Part shown: one piece after another, positions 24,868 to 33,197 of the stretch | Layout of the letters: each line of letters starts with the position of its first letter | How positions within the stretch are numbered: position 1 is the first letter of the stretch | Assembly: GCA_027451405.1 (NCBI GenBank) | Contig: DAIDJM010000019.1 | Coordinates: 1-33,983, forward strand | DNA length: 33,983 nt | DNA from: Acetobacteraceae bacterium | GTDB taxonomy: Bacteria > Pseudomonadota > Alphaproteobacteria > Acetobacterales > Acetobacteraceae | Direction: 5' to 3' | Position numbers and translations under genes: made by a program | Notes under the pieces: generated by a model | Seen by the model: only the letters and a program-made list of their open reading frames with translations | What the model was told of the DNA's origin: nothing | Databases searched by the model: none

Positions 24868-26163
24868 ATGGCAACGAATATCCTGATGCCGGCGCTCTCG
24901 CCGACCATGACCGAGGGCACGCTGGCGCGCTGGCTCAAGCGCGAGGGCGACCGGATCGTGGCCGGCGACGTGATCGCGGAAATCGAGACCGACAAGGCGA
25001 CCATGGAGGTGGAAGCCGTCGATGAGGGCGTGCTCGGGCGTATCCTGGTGCCGGATGGGACGACCGGCGTGAAGGTGAACGATCCGATCGCGGTCCTGGT
25101 GGAAGACGGCGAAAGCGTCTCGGTGGCGCCCGCGCCCGCGCCCGCGAAGCCGGCGCCGAAGCAGGAGGCGGGGGAGACCGGTGCTGTTCCGGCGCCGAAA
25201 CCGGAGCCGGCGGCGGCGCCGGCCGCGGCGGCGAAGCCCGCGCGCAACGGGCACGCGCCGGAAGAGCGGATTTTTGCCTCGCCGCTTGCGCGGCGCATGG
25301 CCAAGCAGGCCGGGATCGATCTCGCCGCGGTGCGCGGCACGGGGCCGAACGGGCGTATCGTGCGGGCCGATATCGAAGCGTTCCGGCAGCCGGAAGCAGC
25401 CCCCTCCCCTGCCCCGGCGGCACGCGCGCCGGCGCCGCCGGCCGCAGCGCCGGTCGCGATCGAGGCGCCGCACGAAAAACTGCCGCTCAACAATGTGCGG
25501 CGGGTGACCGCGCGGCGGCTGGCCGAAGCGAAATCGTCGATCCCGCATTTCTACGTGTCGATCGATGTCGAGCTCGATGCGCTGCTGAAATTGCGCGCGG
25601 AGCTCAATGCGAAATCGCCGAAGGACGGACCCGGCGCGTTCAAGCTTTCGGTGAACGACCTGCTGATCAAGGCGGCGGCCGTGACGCTGCGCCGGGTGCC
25701 GAAGGTGAATGTGTCCTTCACCGAGGAGGCGCTGATCCTCTACGAGGATATCGATATCTCGGTCGCGGTCTCGATCCCGGATGGGCTGATCACGCCGATC
25801 ATCCGCGGCGCGGACCGCAAAGGGCTCGCCGCCATCAGCAACGAAGCGAAATCGCTGGTCGAGCGGGCGCGCGCGGGCAAGCTCAAGCCGCAGGAATTCC
25901 AGGGCGGGACCTTCTCCATCTCGAATATGGGGATGTATGGCGTGCGCGAGTTCGCGGCCATCATCAATCCGCCGCAAGCGGCGATCCTCGCGATCGCGGC
26001 GGGCGAGAAACGGGCGGTGGTGAAGAACGACGCGCTCGCCATCGCGACCGTGATGACGGCGACGCTCTCGGTGGATCACCGGGCGATCGATGGGGCGCTG
26101 GCGGCGGAGTTCGTGGCGGCGTTCAAGGCTGTGGTGGAAGATCCGCTCAGCTTGATGCTGTGA
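24868..26163 (+). CDS. pdhC: Dihydrolipoamide acetyltransferase (PDH E2)
   Basis: Predicted 431 aa. One lipoyl domain (1-80, Lys43 in ETDKATME) is nearly identical to that on E1 beta. A Pro/Ala linker leads to a peripheral subunit-binding domain (about 130-170, [17 protein letters not shown] and [14 protein letters not shown]). A second linker leads to the catalytic core (about 195-431) with the active site DHRAIDG (His404, Asp408). It transfers acetyl from the lipoyl arm to CoA and forms the core of the complex. It starts 2 nt after pdhB. Its stop overlaps the GNAT start as GTGA. Confidence 0.95.
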   Translation: MATNILMPALSPTMTEGTLARWLKREGDRIVAGDVIAEIETDKATMEVEAVDEGVLGRILVPDGTTGVKVNDPIAVLVEDGESVSVAPAPAPAKPAPKQEAGETGAVPAPKPEPAAAPAAAAKPARNGHAPEERIFASPLARRMAKQAGIDLAAVRGTGPNGRIVRADIEAFRQPEAAPSPAPAARAPAPPAAAPVAIEAPHEKLPLNNVRRVTARRLAEAKSSIPHFYVSIDVELDALLKLRAELNAKSPKDGPGAFKLSVNDLLIKAAAVTLRRVPKVNVSFTEEALILYEDIDISVAVSIPDGLITPIIRGADRKGLAAISNEAKSLVERARAGKLKPQEFQGGTFSISNMGMYGVREFAAIINPPQAAILAIAAGEKRAVVKNDALAIATVMTATLSVDHRAIDGALAAEFVAAFKAVVEDPLSLML

Positions 26164-26753
26164 GCGAGGAGCCTCCGGCGGGCAGGGGCTTTGCCCCTCT
26201 TGCGTCCGGCGCTCGGACCGATGGCGCACCGGCCGCAAGCCACTTGGGCCAGAAGGCCCCAGACCCCGTTTCGTTTAGGTTGCGGGGTGCGGCGGTGGGG
26301 GACGCAAAAGAGATCGCGCGGTTGGTGTTCGCGCTCGCGACATACGAAAAGCTTGCGCATGAATGCCGGGGGACAGAGGCAGATTTCCGGCGGGAACTGT
26401 TCGAAGTTCCGCAGCCGCGCGCGCACGCCATGGTCGCGGAGGTCGATGACAAGATCGTCGGGCTAGCGCTCTGGTTCTATAATTTCTCGACCTTCAACTG
26501 CCGGGCGGGGCTTTATCTCGAAGATTTGTATGTCGAGCCGGAATATCGCAATCTCGGGATCGGCAAGGCCTTCTTCCGGGCACTCGCCCGCCGGGCGCTC
26601 GCGGAAGGGTGCAGCCGGATGGAATGGGCGGTGCTCGACTGGAATGAGCCGGCGATTGCCTTTTATCGCTCGCTGGGCGCAATCGGGATGAGCGACTGGA
26701 CCGTGCAGCGCCTGAGCGGGACCGCGCTCGAGGCTCTCGCCGCAGAGGGATAG
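26160..26753 (+). CDS. GNAT-family N-acetyltransferase inside the PDH operon
   Basis: The frame gives 197 aa from a GTG that overlaps the pdhC stop (GTGA). The GNAT domain begins at about residue 41 ([25 protein letters not shown]). It includes [39 protein letters not shown] (the R/Q-x-x-G-x-G/A acetyl-CoA loop, here RNLGIGKA) and [19 protein letters not shown]. This matches the spermidine/diamine N-acetyltransferase-like branch. Residues 2-38 or so are translated repeat A10. A TTG at 26280 would remove them but lacks a ribosome binding site. The stop is immediately followed by the lpd ATG, so it is fully inside the operon. The acceptor is unknown. Confidence 0.85.
   Translation: MSEEPPAGRGFAPLASGARTDGAPAASHLGQKAPDPVSFRLRGAAVGDAKEIARLVFALATYEKLAHECRGTEADFRRELFEVPQPRAHAMVAEVDDKIVGLALWFYNFSTFNCRAGLYLEDLYVEPEYRNLGIGKAFFRALARRALAEGCSRMEWAVLDWNEPAIAFYRSLGAIGMSDWTVQRLSGTALEALAAEG
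26171..26271 (-). repeat. Family A long-form copy A10, inside the GNAT frame
   Basis: On the minus strand: AACGGGGTCTGGGGCC, head hairpin, the extra segment GGCTTGCGGCCGGTG and CGGACGCAAGAG also seen in A6, GGGGC-AAA-GCCCC, tail CCGCCGGAGGC. Read on the plus strand it is open in the GNAT frame for its whole length. Confidence 0.85.
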
Positions 26754-28145
26754 ATGGATAGTTACGATCTGATTGTCATCGGCGGCGGCCCGGGCGGGTA
26801 CGTGGCCGCGATCCGGGCGGCGCAGCTTGGGCTGCGGACCGTGGTGGTGGAGCGCGAGCATCTGGGGGGCATCTGCCTCAACTGGGGCTGCATTCCGACC
26901 AAGGCGCTGCTACGCAGCTCGGAAATCAACCATCTGCTGCACCATCTCGGCGATTTCGGCTTCGCGGCCGACAATATCCGCTTCGATCTCGATCGCGTGG
27001 TGAAACGCTCGCGCGCGGTCGCCAAACAGCTCGCCTCGGGCGTGGGACATTTGCTTAAGAAGAACAAGGTCGCGGTGGTGGAAGGCACGGGGCGGCTCGC
27101 CGGCGCCGGACGGGTCGAGGTCGCGACCAAAAACGGGGGCAAAACGCTCGCGGCGCCGCACATCATCCTTGCGACCGGCGCGCGCGCGCGGCAATTGCCG
27201 GGGCTGGAGACCGACGGGAAACTTGTCTGGTCCTACAAGGAAGCGATGGTGCCGCCGGCGATGCCGAAGCGGCTGCTCGTGGTGGGGTCCGGCGCGATCG
27301 GGATCGAGTTCGCGAGCTTCTATCGCAACATGGGCGCGGACGTGACCGTGGTCGAAGTGCTGGACCGCATCCTGCCGGCCGAGGACGCGGAGATTTCGGC
27401 GTTCGCGCGCAAGGCGTTCGAGAAGCAGGGTATCCGCATCCATACGAGCGCGAAAATCGCCGGGCTCGAGCGCAAGGCCGACAGCGTCACGGCCACGATC
27501 GAGCATGACGGGAAACGCGAGACGCTTGAGATCGATCGCATCGTCTCGGCCGTCGGGATCGTCGGCAATGTCGAGGATATCGGGCTCGAAAACACGAAAG
27601 TGGTGGTTGAGAAAACCCATGTGGTGGTCGATGGATACGGCCGCACCGCGGAACCCGGCATTTACGCGATCGGTGATCTGACCGGGCCGCCCTGGCTTGC
27701 GCACAAGGCGAGCCACGAAGGCATCATCTGCGTCGAGAAGATCGCCGGGAAGAACGATGTGCATCCGATGGATGTGGGCAACATTCCCGGCTGTACCTAT
27801 TGCCGCCCGCAGGTGGCCTCCGTCGGGCTGACCGAGGCGCGGGCGAAGGAAGCCGGTTACGAGGTGAAAATCGGGCGTTTCCCGTTCGTCGGCAACGGCA
27901 AGGCCATCGCCATGGGCGAGCCCGAGGGCATGGTGAAAGTGGTGTTCGACGCGAAAACCGGCGCGCTGCTTGGCGCGCATATGGTGGGCGCGGAGGTCAC
28001 CGAAATGATCCAGGGCTATACGATCGCGCGCACTTTGGAGACCACCGAGACGGAGTTGATGGAAACCGTGTTTCCGCATCCGACCGTGAGCGAGACGATG
28101 CACGAGGCGGTGTTGGACGCTTACGGGCGGGCGATCCATTTTTAA
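26754..28145 (+). CDS. lpdA: Dihydrolipoamide dehydrogenase (E3)
   Basis: Predicted 463 aa, normal for the family. The FAD-binding GGGPGGYVAAIRAAQLG (10-26) leads to the redox-active pair Cys41/Cys46 in CLNWGC. The NAD-binding motif is VVGSGAIGIEFASFY. ATELxxxIYAIGD appears as EPGIYAIGDLTGPPWLAHKA. The C-terminal dimer-interface HPTVSE gives His442/Glu447. It reoxidises the dihydrolipoyl arms and yields NADH. It starts at the base after the GNAT stop and closes the PDH operon. A T-rich hairpin follows at 28153. Confidence 0.95.
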   Translation: MDSYDLIVIGGGPGGYVAAIRAAQLGLRTVVVEREHLGGICLNWGCIPTKALLRSSEINHLLHHLGDFGFAADNIRFDLDRVVKRSRAVAKQLASGVGHLLKKNKVAVVEGTGRLAGAGRVEVATKNGGKTLAAPHIILATGARARQLPGLETDGKLVWSYKEAMVPPAMPKRLLVVGSGAIGIEFASFYRNMGADVTVVEVLDRILPAEDAEISAFARKAFEKQGIRIHTSAKIAGLERKADSVTATIEHDGKRETLEIDRIVSAVGIVGNVEDIGLENTKVVVEKTHVVVDGYGRTAEPGIYAIGDLTGPPWLAHKASHEGIICVEKIAGKNDVHPMDVGNIPGCTYCRPQVASVGLTEARAKEAGYEVKIGRFPFVGNGKAIAMGEPEGMVKVVFDAKTGALLGAHMVGAEVTEMIQGYTIARTLETTETELMETVFPHPTVSETMHEAVLDAYGRAIHF

Positions 28146-28147
28146 GC

Positions 28148-28186
28148 GTTGTTCTTTTTTGAAAAAAAGAACCAAAAAACTTTTTC
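28148..28186 (-). repeat. Family B single arm (B4), also a likely lpd terminator
   Basis: GTTCTTTTTT-G-AAAAAAAGAAC (28153-28174) followed by CAAAAAACTTTTT is the reverse complement of the second arm of B1-B3. Only this arm is present here. It starts 3 bp after the lpd stop and can form a hairpin with flanking A/T runs, so it could end transcription from either side. Confidence 0.75.
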
Positions 28187-28230
28187 TTGTTTGAAAGCGG
28201 TTGCTGCGGCAGCGATCTAATGCGAGCGGC

Positions 28231-28701
28231 TCAGCGCTTTTTCCTTGCCGCCGAGAAAAAGGGAATCGCCGCGGCTTGCCTCATCCATGAGGCGAGTTGC
28301 GCTTTGTCGAGATCGTTCATCGAGGCGAGTTCGACGCCGCGTGTTGATTTCCCCATGCCGGTGGGCGTCACCGGGGGTTCAGGCTTGAGCTCCGTGCCAC
28401 GGATGAACATGAGTTTGAGATGGCCGACAAACGCGCCTGAGCTGAAGCAGAATCCGCCGTCGACACCGTAATAGGCCATTCCCCATTTCACCGAGCGTTC
28501 AAGGTTCGGCAGGGTTTTGGCGGCCAGCGCGTCGATACGCTCGGCGATGGCGCGCTGCGGCTGGGGCAGGGTGGCGATATAGTCGAACACGGGCTTGTCG
28601 CCATCGGCGGCTTTGGCGGCGCTGGCCTTGCCGGTCATGGCGACCGGCAAGGCGGAGGCGGCTTTGCCCTGGGCCGCCTCCTGAGAACCGGGCTTTTTCA
28701 T
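28231..28701 (-). CDS. DUF1801 domain protein
   Basis: Predicted 156 aa. A Lys/Ala-rich N-terminal tail of about 35 residues precedes a domain with VFDYIATLPQPQRAIAERIDALAAK, SVKWGMAYYGVDGGFCF, and HLKLMFIRGTEL. This is the DUF1801 family (PF08818, related to the YdhG/YjbR folds), small proteins of unknown function. The C-terminal RKKR and N-terminal KK make it basic. GGAGG and GAGG tracts precede the ATG. It lies on the minus strand between the two separated arms of a family B palindrome (B4 at 28148, B5 at 28740), convergent with lpd and downstream of the BNR-repeat gene. Confidence 0.8.
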   Translation of the reverse strand: MKKPGSQEAAQGKAASALPVAMTGKASAAKAADGDKPVFDYIATLPQPQRAIAERIDALAAKTLPNLERSVKWGMAYYGVDGGFCFSSGAFVGHLKLMFIRGTELKPEPPVTPTGMGKSTRGVELASMNDLDKAQLASWMRQAAAIPFFSAARKKR

Positions 28702-28724
28702 GGCCTCAAATCCTCCGGCTTTGT

Positions 28725-28803
28725 CGTATCAGACGGGAGCCTCCACACCCCCCGCCAACAGACAAAAGTCTTTTTGCTTCTTTTTCTTCAGAAAAAGAAG
28801 ATT
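28725..28803 (-). repeat. Family B arm and centre (B5)
   Basis: On the minus strand: GAATCTTCTTTTTCTGAAG then AAAAAGAAGCAAAAAGACTT, TTGTCTG, an unrelated GC-rich centre, then CCCGTCTGATACGACAAAG. It contains the first arm hairpin and the conserved GTC-TGATACGA, but the second hairpin does not follow; instead the DUF1801 gene begins. The hairpin lies at the stop codon of the BNR-repeat gene and may terminate it. Confidence 0.75.
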
Positions 28804-28804
28804 C

Positions 28805-31800
28805 TTAGCTTTGAATCGGCTTCAGCCCTTGCTGCTGTAGTTTCGTATTCAGTTGGGCGATTGCCCCGTTCCGCAGCGCGGACCATTTCCCGAGTTCGGC
28901 GTCGAGCTGGGCGTGCAACGATGCGTACAGCGCTTTGTGCTGTTCGGTGGGTGGCGTGTCGGCGTCCTCCAAGCCGGCGGCGAAGGAGGCGAGTTGTTCG
29001 TTGAGTTTGCCGGGGAAGGCGAGGTTGGCTTCCGAGCCTTTCATGTTCACTTGCATAAGGGTTTGTTCGATGGGGTCGAGCTCGGGCGTGATGGTGTCGA
29101 GTTCGGCGAGGATGGGTTTTACGTTGGTGGTTTCACCGAGTTGCTGGCGCGCGCGGGCGAGATCGGCGCGGGTGGCGCGGATGGCGTTCACGGCGCGGTG
29201 GAGCCGGTCGATATCGGCGACGACCTGTTCGGCGAGCGTGGTTTTGGCTTCGATGGCCGCTTCGGCGCCGTGGACGCGCGGGTCGGCGATGATGGTGAGG
29301 GGGGCGGTTTCGGTGGTCCCGGCGAGGGTGAGTTTGATGGTGTAGTGGCCGGGGGGGGCGAGCGGGCCGCGGGGGGCGATGCCGGAATAGAAGGCGCCGG
29401 GGATCTGCACCGGGTCTGACATGCGGAGATCCCAGACGAGGCGGTTCATGCCGGACTCTGCCGGGATCGTGTCGGTGGGCACGATCTGGTCGGGCCATTC
29501 GGGGGGTTGTCTCTCCTTGTCGGATTTCGTGCTGGAGAGATGGCGGATGGTTTTGCCGCTGGCGTCGATGATGTCGATGGTGAGCTCGCCTTTGGGCTTT
29601 GTTTTCAGGTAGTAATCGATCAGCGCGCCGGCGGGCGGGTTTTCACCGACCGGCTGCTGGGTGTCGACGGAGTCCGGATAGTAGAGCCGGATGGCGGGCT
29701 CGGGGCGGTAGAGCAGGGTTGCGGCTTTGGCGCTGTCGGGCGTGATCTGGCGGAGCGGTGTCAGATCGTCGAGGATCCAGAAGGCGCGGCCGTGGGTTGC
29801 GGCCACGAGGTCGTTGTCCTTCACGACGAGATCGTGGACTGGCGAGGGCGGCAGGTTGAGCTGGAGTTTTTGCCAGGGGGCGCCGTCATCGAAGGAGACG
29901 AAAACGCCTGTTTCGGTGCCGGCATAGAGCAGGCCGGCGCGCACGGGGTCTTCGCGAACGGCGTGGACGATGGCGCCGTCGGGCAGGCCGGCGGCGATCG
30001 CGGTCCAGCTTTTGCCGCCGTCGGTGGTTTTCCAGACGTAGGGCCGGGTGTCGTCGAGTTTGTGGCGATCGACGGCGATGTAGGCGACGGACGCATCGTG
30101 GGGCGAGGGCTCGACCATGCTGATCGTGCTCCAGGCGGGGAGGTCCTTGGGCGTCACGTCCTGCCAGTGCGCGCCCTCGTCCGTGGTCATCTGCACGCGA
30201 CCATCGTCGGTGCCGGCCCAGAGCAGGCCCTGGGTTTTGGGGGATTCGGCCAGCGTGAAGATGGTGTCGTAATATTCGACGCTGGTGATGTCCTTGGTCA
30301 GCGGGCCGCCGGAGGCTTGCTGCTTCGATTTGTCGTTGCGGGTGAGGTCGGGGCTGATGATTTTCCAGCTATGGCCGTGGTCGGTGGTTTTCCAGACGAC
30401 TTCCGAGGCGGCGTAGAGCACGTCCGGGTCGTGGGGCGAGAGCAGGAGCGGCGATGTCCAGTTGAAGCGGTGGGCGAGTTCGGAGGCGGGGTGGCCGGAA
30501 TTGTCGATCGGCCAGGGGCTGATGTCCTGCGACTGCTCGCGATGCTTATCGTAGCGGACATATTGATTTTCGGAGTCGGAATAGATGATCAGCGGGTCGC
30601 GCGGGTCGGCCTGCACGAAGCCGCATTCGCCGCCGCCGGCGGGATACCAGTCGCGCGGGCCGATGATGCCCTCGTCGGCGAAGCTGGCGATGGCGACGTT
30701 GGTGTTGTCCTGCTGCGCGCCATAGACCCAGTAGGGCCAGCGCAGCGCATCGACGCTGACATGGTAGAATTGGGCGGTCGGCTGGTTGTCCTCGGTGGAC
30801 CAGGTTTTTCCGGCATCGAGCGAGACGCTGGCGCCGCCGTCATTGGCGTTGATCAGGCGGCGCGGGTCGGCGGGATCGATCCAGAGCCCGTGATGGTCGC
30901 CGTGGCGCGCGGGGAGCAGGGACCAGCTGCGGCCGCCGTCGGTGGAGCGCAGCATGCCGGTGTTGAGCGCGTAGACCGTGTCCACCGCTTTCGGGTCGGC
31001 GTAGATTTTCGAGAAATACCAGGCGCGCTGGCGGATGCGGCCATCCTGGCTGATGCGTTTCCAATGCGCGCCGGCATCGTCGGAGCGGTATAGGCCGCCC
31101 TCTTTGGCTTCGATCATCGCGTAGATGCGGCTGGGGTCGGCGGCGGAGACCGAGACGTCGATGCGGCCGAGAATGCCGGCGGGGAGGCCGTTGCCGGTCA
31201 GTTGCGTCCACGTAACACCGCCGTCGGTCGAGCGGTAGAGGCCGCTGCCGGGGCCGCCGCTCGAGAAATGCCAGGGCTGGCGGCGGACTTGATACAGGGC
31301 CGCGTAGACGATTTTGGAATCATGCGGGTCGAAGGTGACGTCGATCGCGCCGGTGTTGTCGTCCTTGTAGAGCGTTTTGCGCCAGGTTTTGCCGCCGTCG
31401 GTGGTGCGGAAGACACCGCGTTCGGGGTTGGGGCCGAAGGCGTGGCCGATGGCGGCGACGAGAACGATGTTGGGGTCGTGCGGGTCGACGATCAGCGCGC
31501 CGATCTGGCGCGTGTCGTCGAGGCCGATATGCGTCCAGGTTTTTCCGGCGTCGGTGCTTTTGTAGATGCCGTTGCCGTAGGTGATGTCGCCGCGGAGCGC
31601 GCCTTCGCCGGTGCCGACATAGATCGTGTTGGGATCGGAGGGGGCGACGGCGACGGCGCCGATCGAGCCGGTGGGGCCGCCGTCGAAAATGGGCGACCAG
31701 GTGGCGCCGGAATCGGTGGTTTTCCAAAGTCCGCCGGCGACGGCGCCGAAATAGAACAGGCCGGGCTGGCCGGAGACGCCCGTGACCGCGAGGGCGCGGC

Positions 31801-31999
31801 CGCCGCGATAGGGGCCGATATTGCGCCATTTCAGGGCGCCGAAGAGCGCGGGGTCGATGCGCGGGGCAGGTTGCGCGCCGGTGGTGGCGGCGATGTCGGG
31901 GATCGCGGCGTGGGCGTAGGCGGCGTGGGCGAACGTGGCGGGCGGAAGCGCCACGATGCCGGGAAGCAGGATGGCGTTGAGAACGGGCTTGAAGGGCAC
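28805..31999 (-). CDS. Large exported BNR/sortilin-repeat protein (glycosyl hydrolase-like)
   Basis: Predicted 1064 aa. A GTG start at 31999 with GGAG eight nucleotides upstream gives a signal peptide of about 30 residues (LNAILLPGIVALPPATFAHA). The mature protein begins with RNIGPYRGGRALAV and carries at least ten BNR/Asp-box repeats, such as GLWKTTDSGATWSPIF, GIYKSTDAGKTWTHIG, GVFRTTDGGKTWRKTL and VWKTTDGGKSWTAIA. These build two beta-propellers as in VPS10/sortilin and GH74 proteins. After about residue 740 comes a beta-sandwich-like part (LTIDIIDASGKTIRHL, GMNRLVWDLRM, GHYTIKLTL) and a helical C-terminus. Family members are annotated as glycosyl hydrolases, but no catalytic pair is certain here. 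Divergent from the receiver protein. Confidence 0.88.
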   Translation of the reverse strand: MPFKPVLNAILLPGIVALPPATFAHAAYAHAAIPDIAATTGAQPAPRIDPALFGALKWRNIGPYRGGRALAVTGVSGQPGLFYFGAVAGGLWKTTDSGATWSPIFDGGPTGSIGAVAVAPSDPNTIYVGTGEGALRGDITYGNGIYKSTDAGKTWTHIGLDDTRQIGALIVDPHDPNIVLVAAIGHAFGPNPERGVFRTTDGGKTWRKTLYKDDNTGAIDVTFDPHDSKIVYAALYQVRRQPWHFSSGGPGSGLYRSTDGGVTWTQLTGNGLPAGILGRIDVSVSAADPSRIYAMIEAKEGGLYRSDDAGAHWKRISQDGRIRQRAWYFSKIYADPKAVDTVYALNTGMLRSTDGGRSWSLLPARHGDHHGLWIDPADPRRLINANDGGASVSLDAGKTWSTEDNQPTAQFYHVSVDALRWPYWVYGAQQDNTNVAIASFADEGIIGPRDWYPAGGGECGFVQADPRDPLIIYSDSENQYVRYDKHREQSQDISPWPIDNSGHPASELAHRFNWTSPLLLSPHDPDVLYAASEVVWKTTDHGHSWKIISPDLTRNDKSKQQASGGPLTKDITSVEYYDTIFTLAESPKTQGLLWAGTDDGRVQMTTDEGAHWQDVTPKDLPAWSTISMVEPSPHDASVAYIAVDRHKLDDTRPYVWKTTDGGKSWTAIAAGLPDGAIVHAVREDPVRAGLLYAGTETGVFVSFDDGAPWQKLQLNLPPSPVHDLVVKDNDLVAATHGRAFWILDDLTPLRQITPDSAKAATLLYRPEPAIRLYYPDSVDTQQPVGENPPAGALIDYYLKTKPKGELTIDIIDASGKTIRHLSSTKSDKERQPPEWPDQIVPTDTIPAESGMNRLVWDLRMSDPVQIPGAFYSGIAPRGPLAPPGHYTIKLTLAGTTETAPLTIIADPRVHGAEAAIEAKTTLAEQVVADIDRLHRAVNAIRATRADLARARQQLGETTNVKPILAELDTITPELDPIEQTLMQVNMKGSEANLAFPGKLNEQLASFAAGLEDADTPPTEQHKALYASLHAQLDAELGKWSALRNGAIAQLNTKLQQQGLKPIQS

Positions 32000-32123
32000 G
32001 CAGCGATCTCCGCGAGAGAGGGGTGGCGCGGAGAATGACGCATCCGGGGGCGCACACAAGAAGGTGTGTGGCTCGCTCGATGGTGAACAGCGCACACGAT
32101 CGCGCGTTGCTACCAGGACCGTC

Positions 32124-32139
32124 CTCGCGTTTTCGCGAG
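32124..32139. promoter_or_regulatory. CTCGCG-TTTT-CGCGAG dyad in a divergent promoter region
   Basis: A perfect 6-bp inverted repeat with a TTTT centre lies 34 bp before the receiver gene. The 174-bp divergent region (32000-32173) also has CACAC-AAGAAG-GTGTG at about 32054-32069. Either could be an operator shared by the two genes. No -35/-10 pair was identified with confidence. Confidence 0.35.
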
Positions 32140-32173
32140 AGCGCGGACCCAACCCGACGATGGAGGGCTGCCC

Positions 32174-32578
32174 ATGCCTTTTCCCGCCGGTCACCTGCCT
32201 CCCGCGATCGAGATCGAAGCGACCATCCTCGTGGTGGAGGATGATTGGTTGCTGGCGAACGAGCTCGCCGAGCGTCTGCGGCGCTATGGGTTCAAGGTCG
32301 CTGGGCCCGCGCCCCGGGTGAGCGAGGCGCTGGCGCTGATCGGCCGGCAGCAGGTGGATGCGGCGCTGCTCGATGTGTCGCTGCAGGGCGAGTGCTGCGC
32401 GCCGGTGGCCGAGGCGCTGGCGCGGCAGGGGGTGGGGTTCGCGTTTCTGACGGGGGGCGATCGCGAGAGCTTGCCGGCGGGCTACCGGGAGCGGCCGATG
32501 GTGGCGAAGCCGGCGCCGGCGTCGCGCATCCGGGAGCAGTTGAAGCGGCTTTTGGCGCGCCGCGCGATCCGCGTCTGA
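32174..32578 (+). CDS. Stand-alone response-regulator receiver protein
   Basis: Predicted 134 aa. It is a single receiver domain without an output domain. The acidic pocket is VVEDDW, the phospho-acceptor Asp is in ALLDVSL, the switch Thr in FLTGGD and the conserved Lys in VAKPAP. Single-domain regulators act by phosphotransfer or protein contact, and no kinase gene lies in the window. GGAGGG five nucleotides before the ATG is a strong ribosome binding site. An 18-residue N-terminal tail precedes the domain. Confidence 0.88.
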   Translation: MPFPAGHLPPAIEIEATILVVEDDWLLANELAERLRRYGFKVAGPAPRVSEALALIGRQQVDAALLDVSLQGECCAPVAEALARQGVGFAFLTGGDRESLPAGYRERPMVAKPAPASRIREQLKRLLARRAIRV

Positions 32579-32584
32579 GCGGAG

Positions 32585-32606
32585 GGGGCCCGCTGGCGCG
32601 GGCCCC
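32585..32606. terminator. Strong GC hairpin between convergent genes
   Basis: GGGGCCCGC (32585-32593) pairs exactly with GCGGGCCCC (32598-32606) around TGGC and is followed by GGTGTTTC. It sits between the stop of the receiver gene and the stop of the DUF3309 gene, so it probably serves both. Confidence 0.7.
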
Positions 32607-32612
32607 GGTGTT

Positions 32613-32765
32613 TCATATCCTGCCGAGGACGAGCAGGATGATGACGATCAGCAGAACCAGTCCGAGCCCGCCCGAGGGGTAGTAGCCCCAGCCGGTGCTG
32701 TAGGGCCATGTCGGCAGGGCGCCGAGCAGCAGCAAAATCAAGATGATGAGCAGTATCGTACCCAT
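32613..32765 (-). CDS. DUF3309 mini-membrane protein
   Basis: Predicted 50 aa. MGTILLIILILLLLGALPTW followed by PYSTGWGYYPSGGLGLVLLIV is the pattern of the DUF3309 family: two short hydrophobic segments joined by a Trp/Tyr/Gly turn. Such proteins are common in alphaproteobacteria and often induced by stress; their function is not known. The ATG at 32765 is preceded by GGAAAGG at about nine nucleotides. A longer in-frame start at 32807 adds an unlikely charged leader. Confidence 0.8.
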   Translation of the reverse strand: MGTILLIILILLLLGALPTWPYSTGWGYYPSGGLGLVLLIVIILLVLGRI

Positions 32766-32876
32766 GGCGCGCGCGACCTTTCCCGTGCTGCAATTGTCAC
32801 GCCGCAACGCCGGGGCCGGGGGCGGGGTTGCGCGGCGGCACGCACGCCGGAACGACAGCGAAAACGGGCCTGTTTC

Positions 32877-33197
32877 ATGAGCGATGGTGAGGATGTGCTG
32901 GGGGCGGCGGCTTCCTGGCTTGCGGTGGGCGAGCGGGTGGCGCTGGCGACCGTGGTGGAGAGCTGGGGGAGCAGTCCGCGGCCGGCGGGGAGCCGGATGG
33001 CGGTGAGCGACCGGGGGCGCATCGCCGGGTCGGTGAGCGGCGGGTGCGTGGAGGGCGCGGTGATCGAGGCGGCGCGGGACTGCCTGGCGGGCGGGGCGGC
33101 GCGGGAGATGACGTTCGGGGTGAGCGATGAGCGGGCCTGGGCGGTGGGGCTGCCTTGCGGGGGACGGATCACGGTCTGGGTCGAGGCGGTGGTTTGA
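32877..33197 (+). CDS. XdhC/CoxI family protein, N-terminal piece
   Basis: Predicted 106 aa. It contains the XdhC_CoxI domain: ATVVESWGSSPRPAGSRMAV, the conserved GSVSGGCVEGAV and GLPCGGRITVWVE. XdhC-type proteins bind molybdenum cofactor and help sulfurate and insert it into xanthine dehydrogenase or CO dehydrogenase-type hydroxylases. The Rossmann half is encoded separately by the next gene, which overlaps its stop (TTGA). The split is a known arrangement in some alphaproteobacteria. No hydroxylase subunit gene is in the window. Confidence 0.85.
   Translation: MSDGEDVLGAAASWLAVGERVALATVVESWGSSPRPAGSRMAVSDRGRIAGSVSGGCVEGAVIEAARDCLAGGAAREMTFGVSDERAWAVGLPCGGRITVWVEAVV

Noticed and set aside
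29507-31093. 528-codon plus-strand open frame antisense to the BNR-repeat gene
   Set aside because: Shadow of the repeat protein; lacks recognisable domains.
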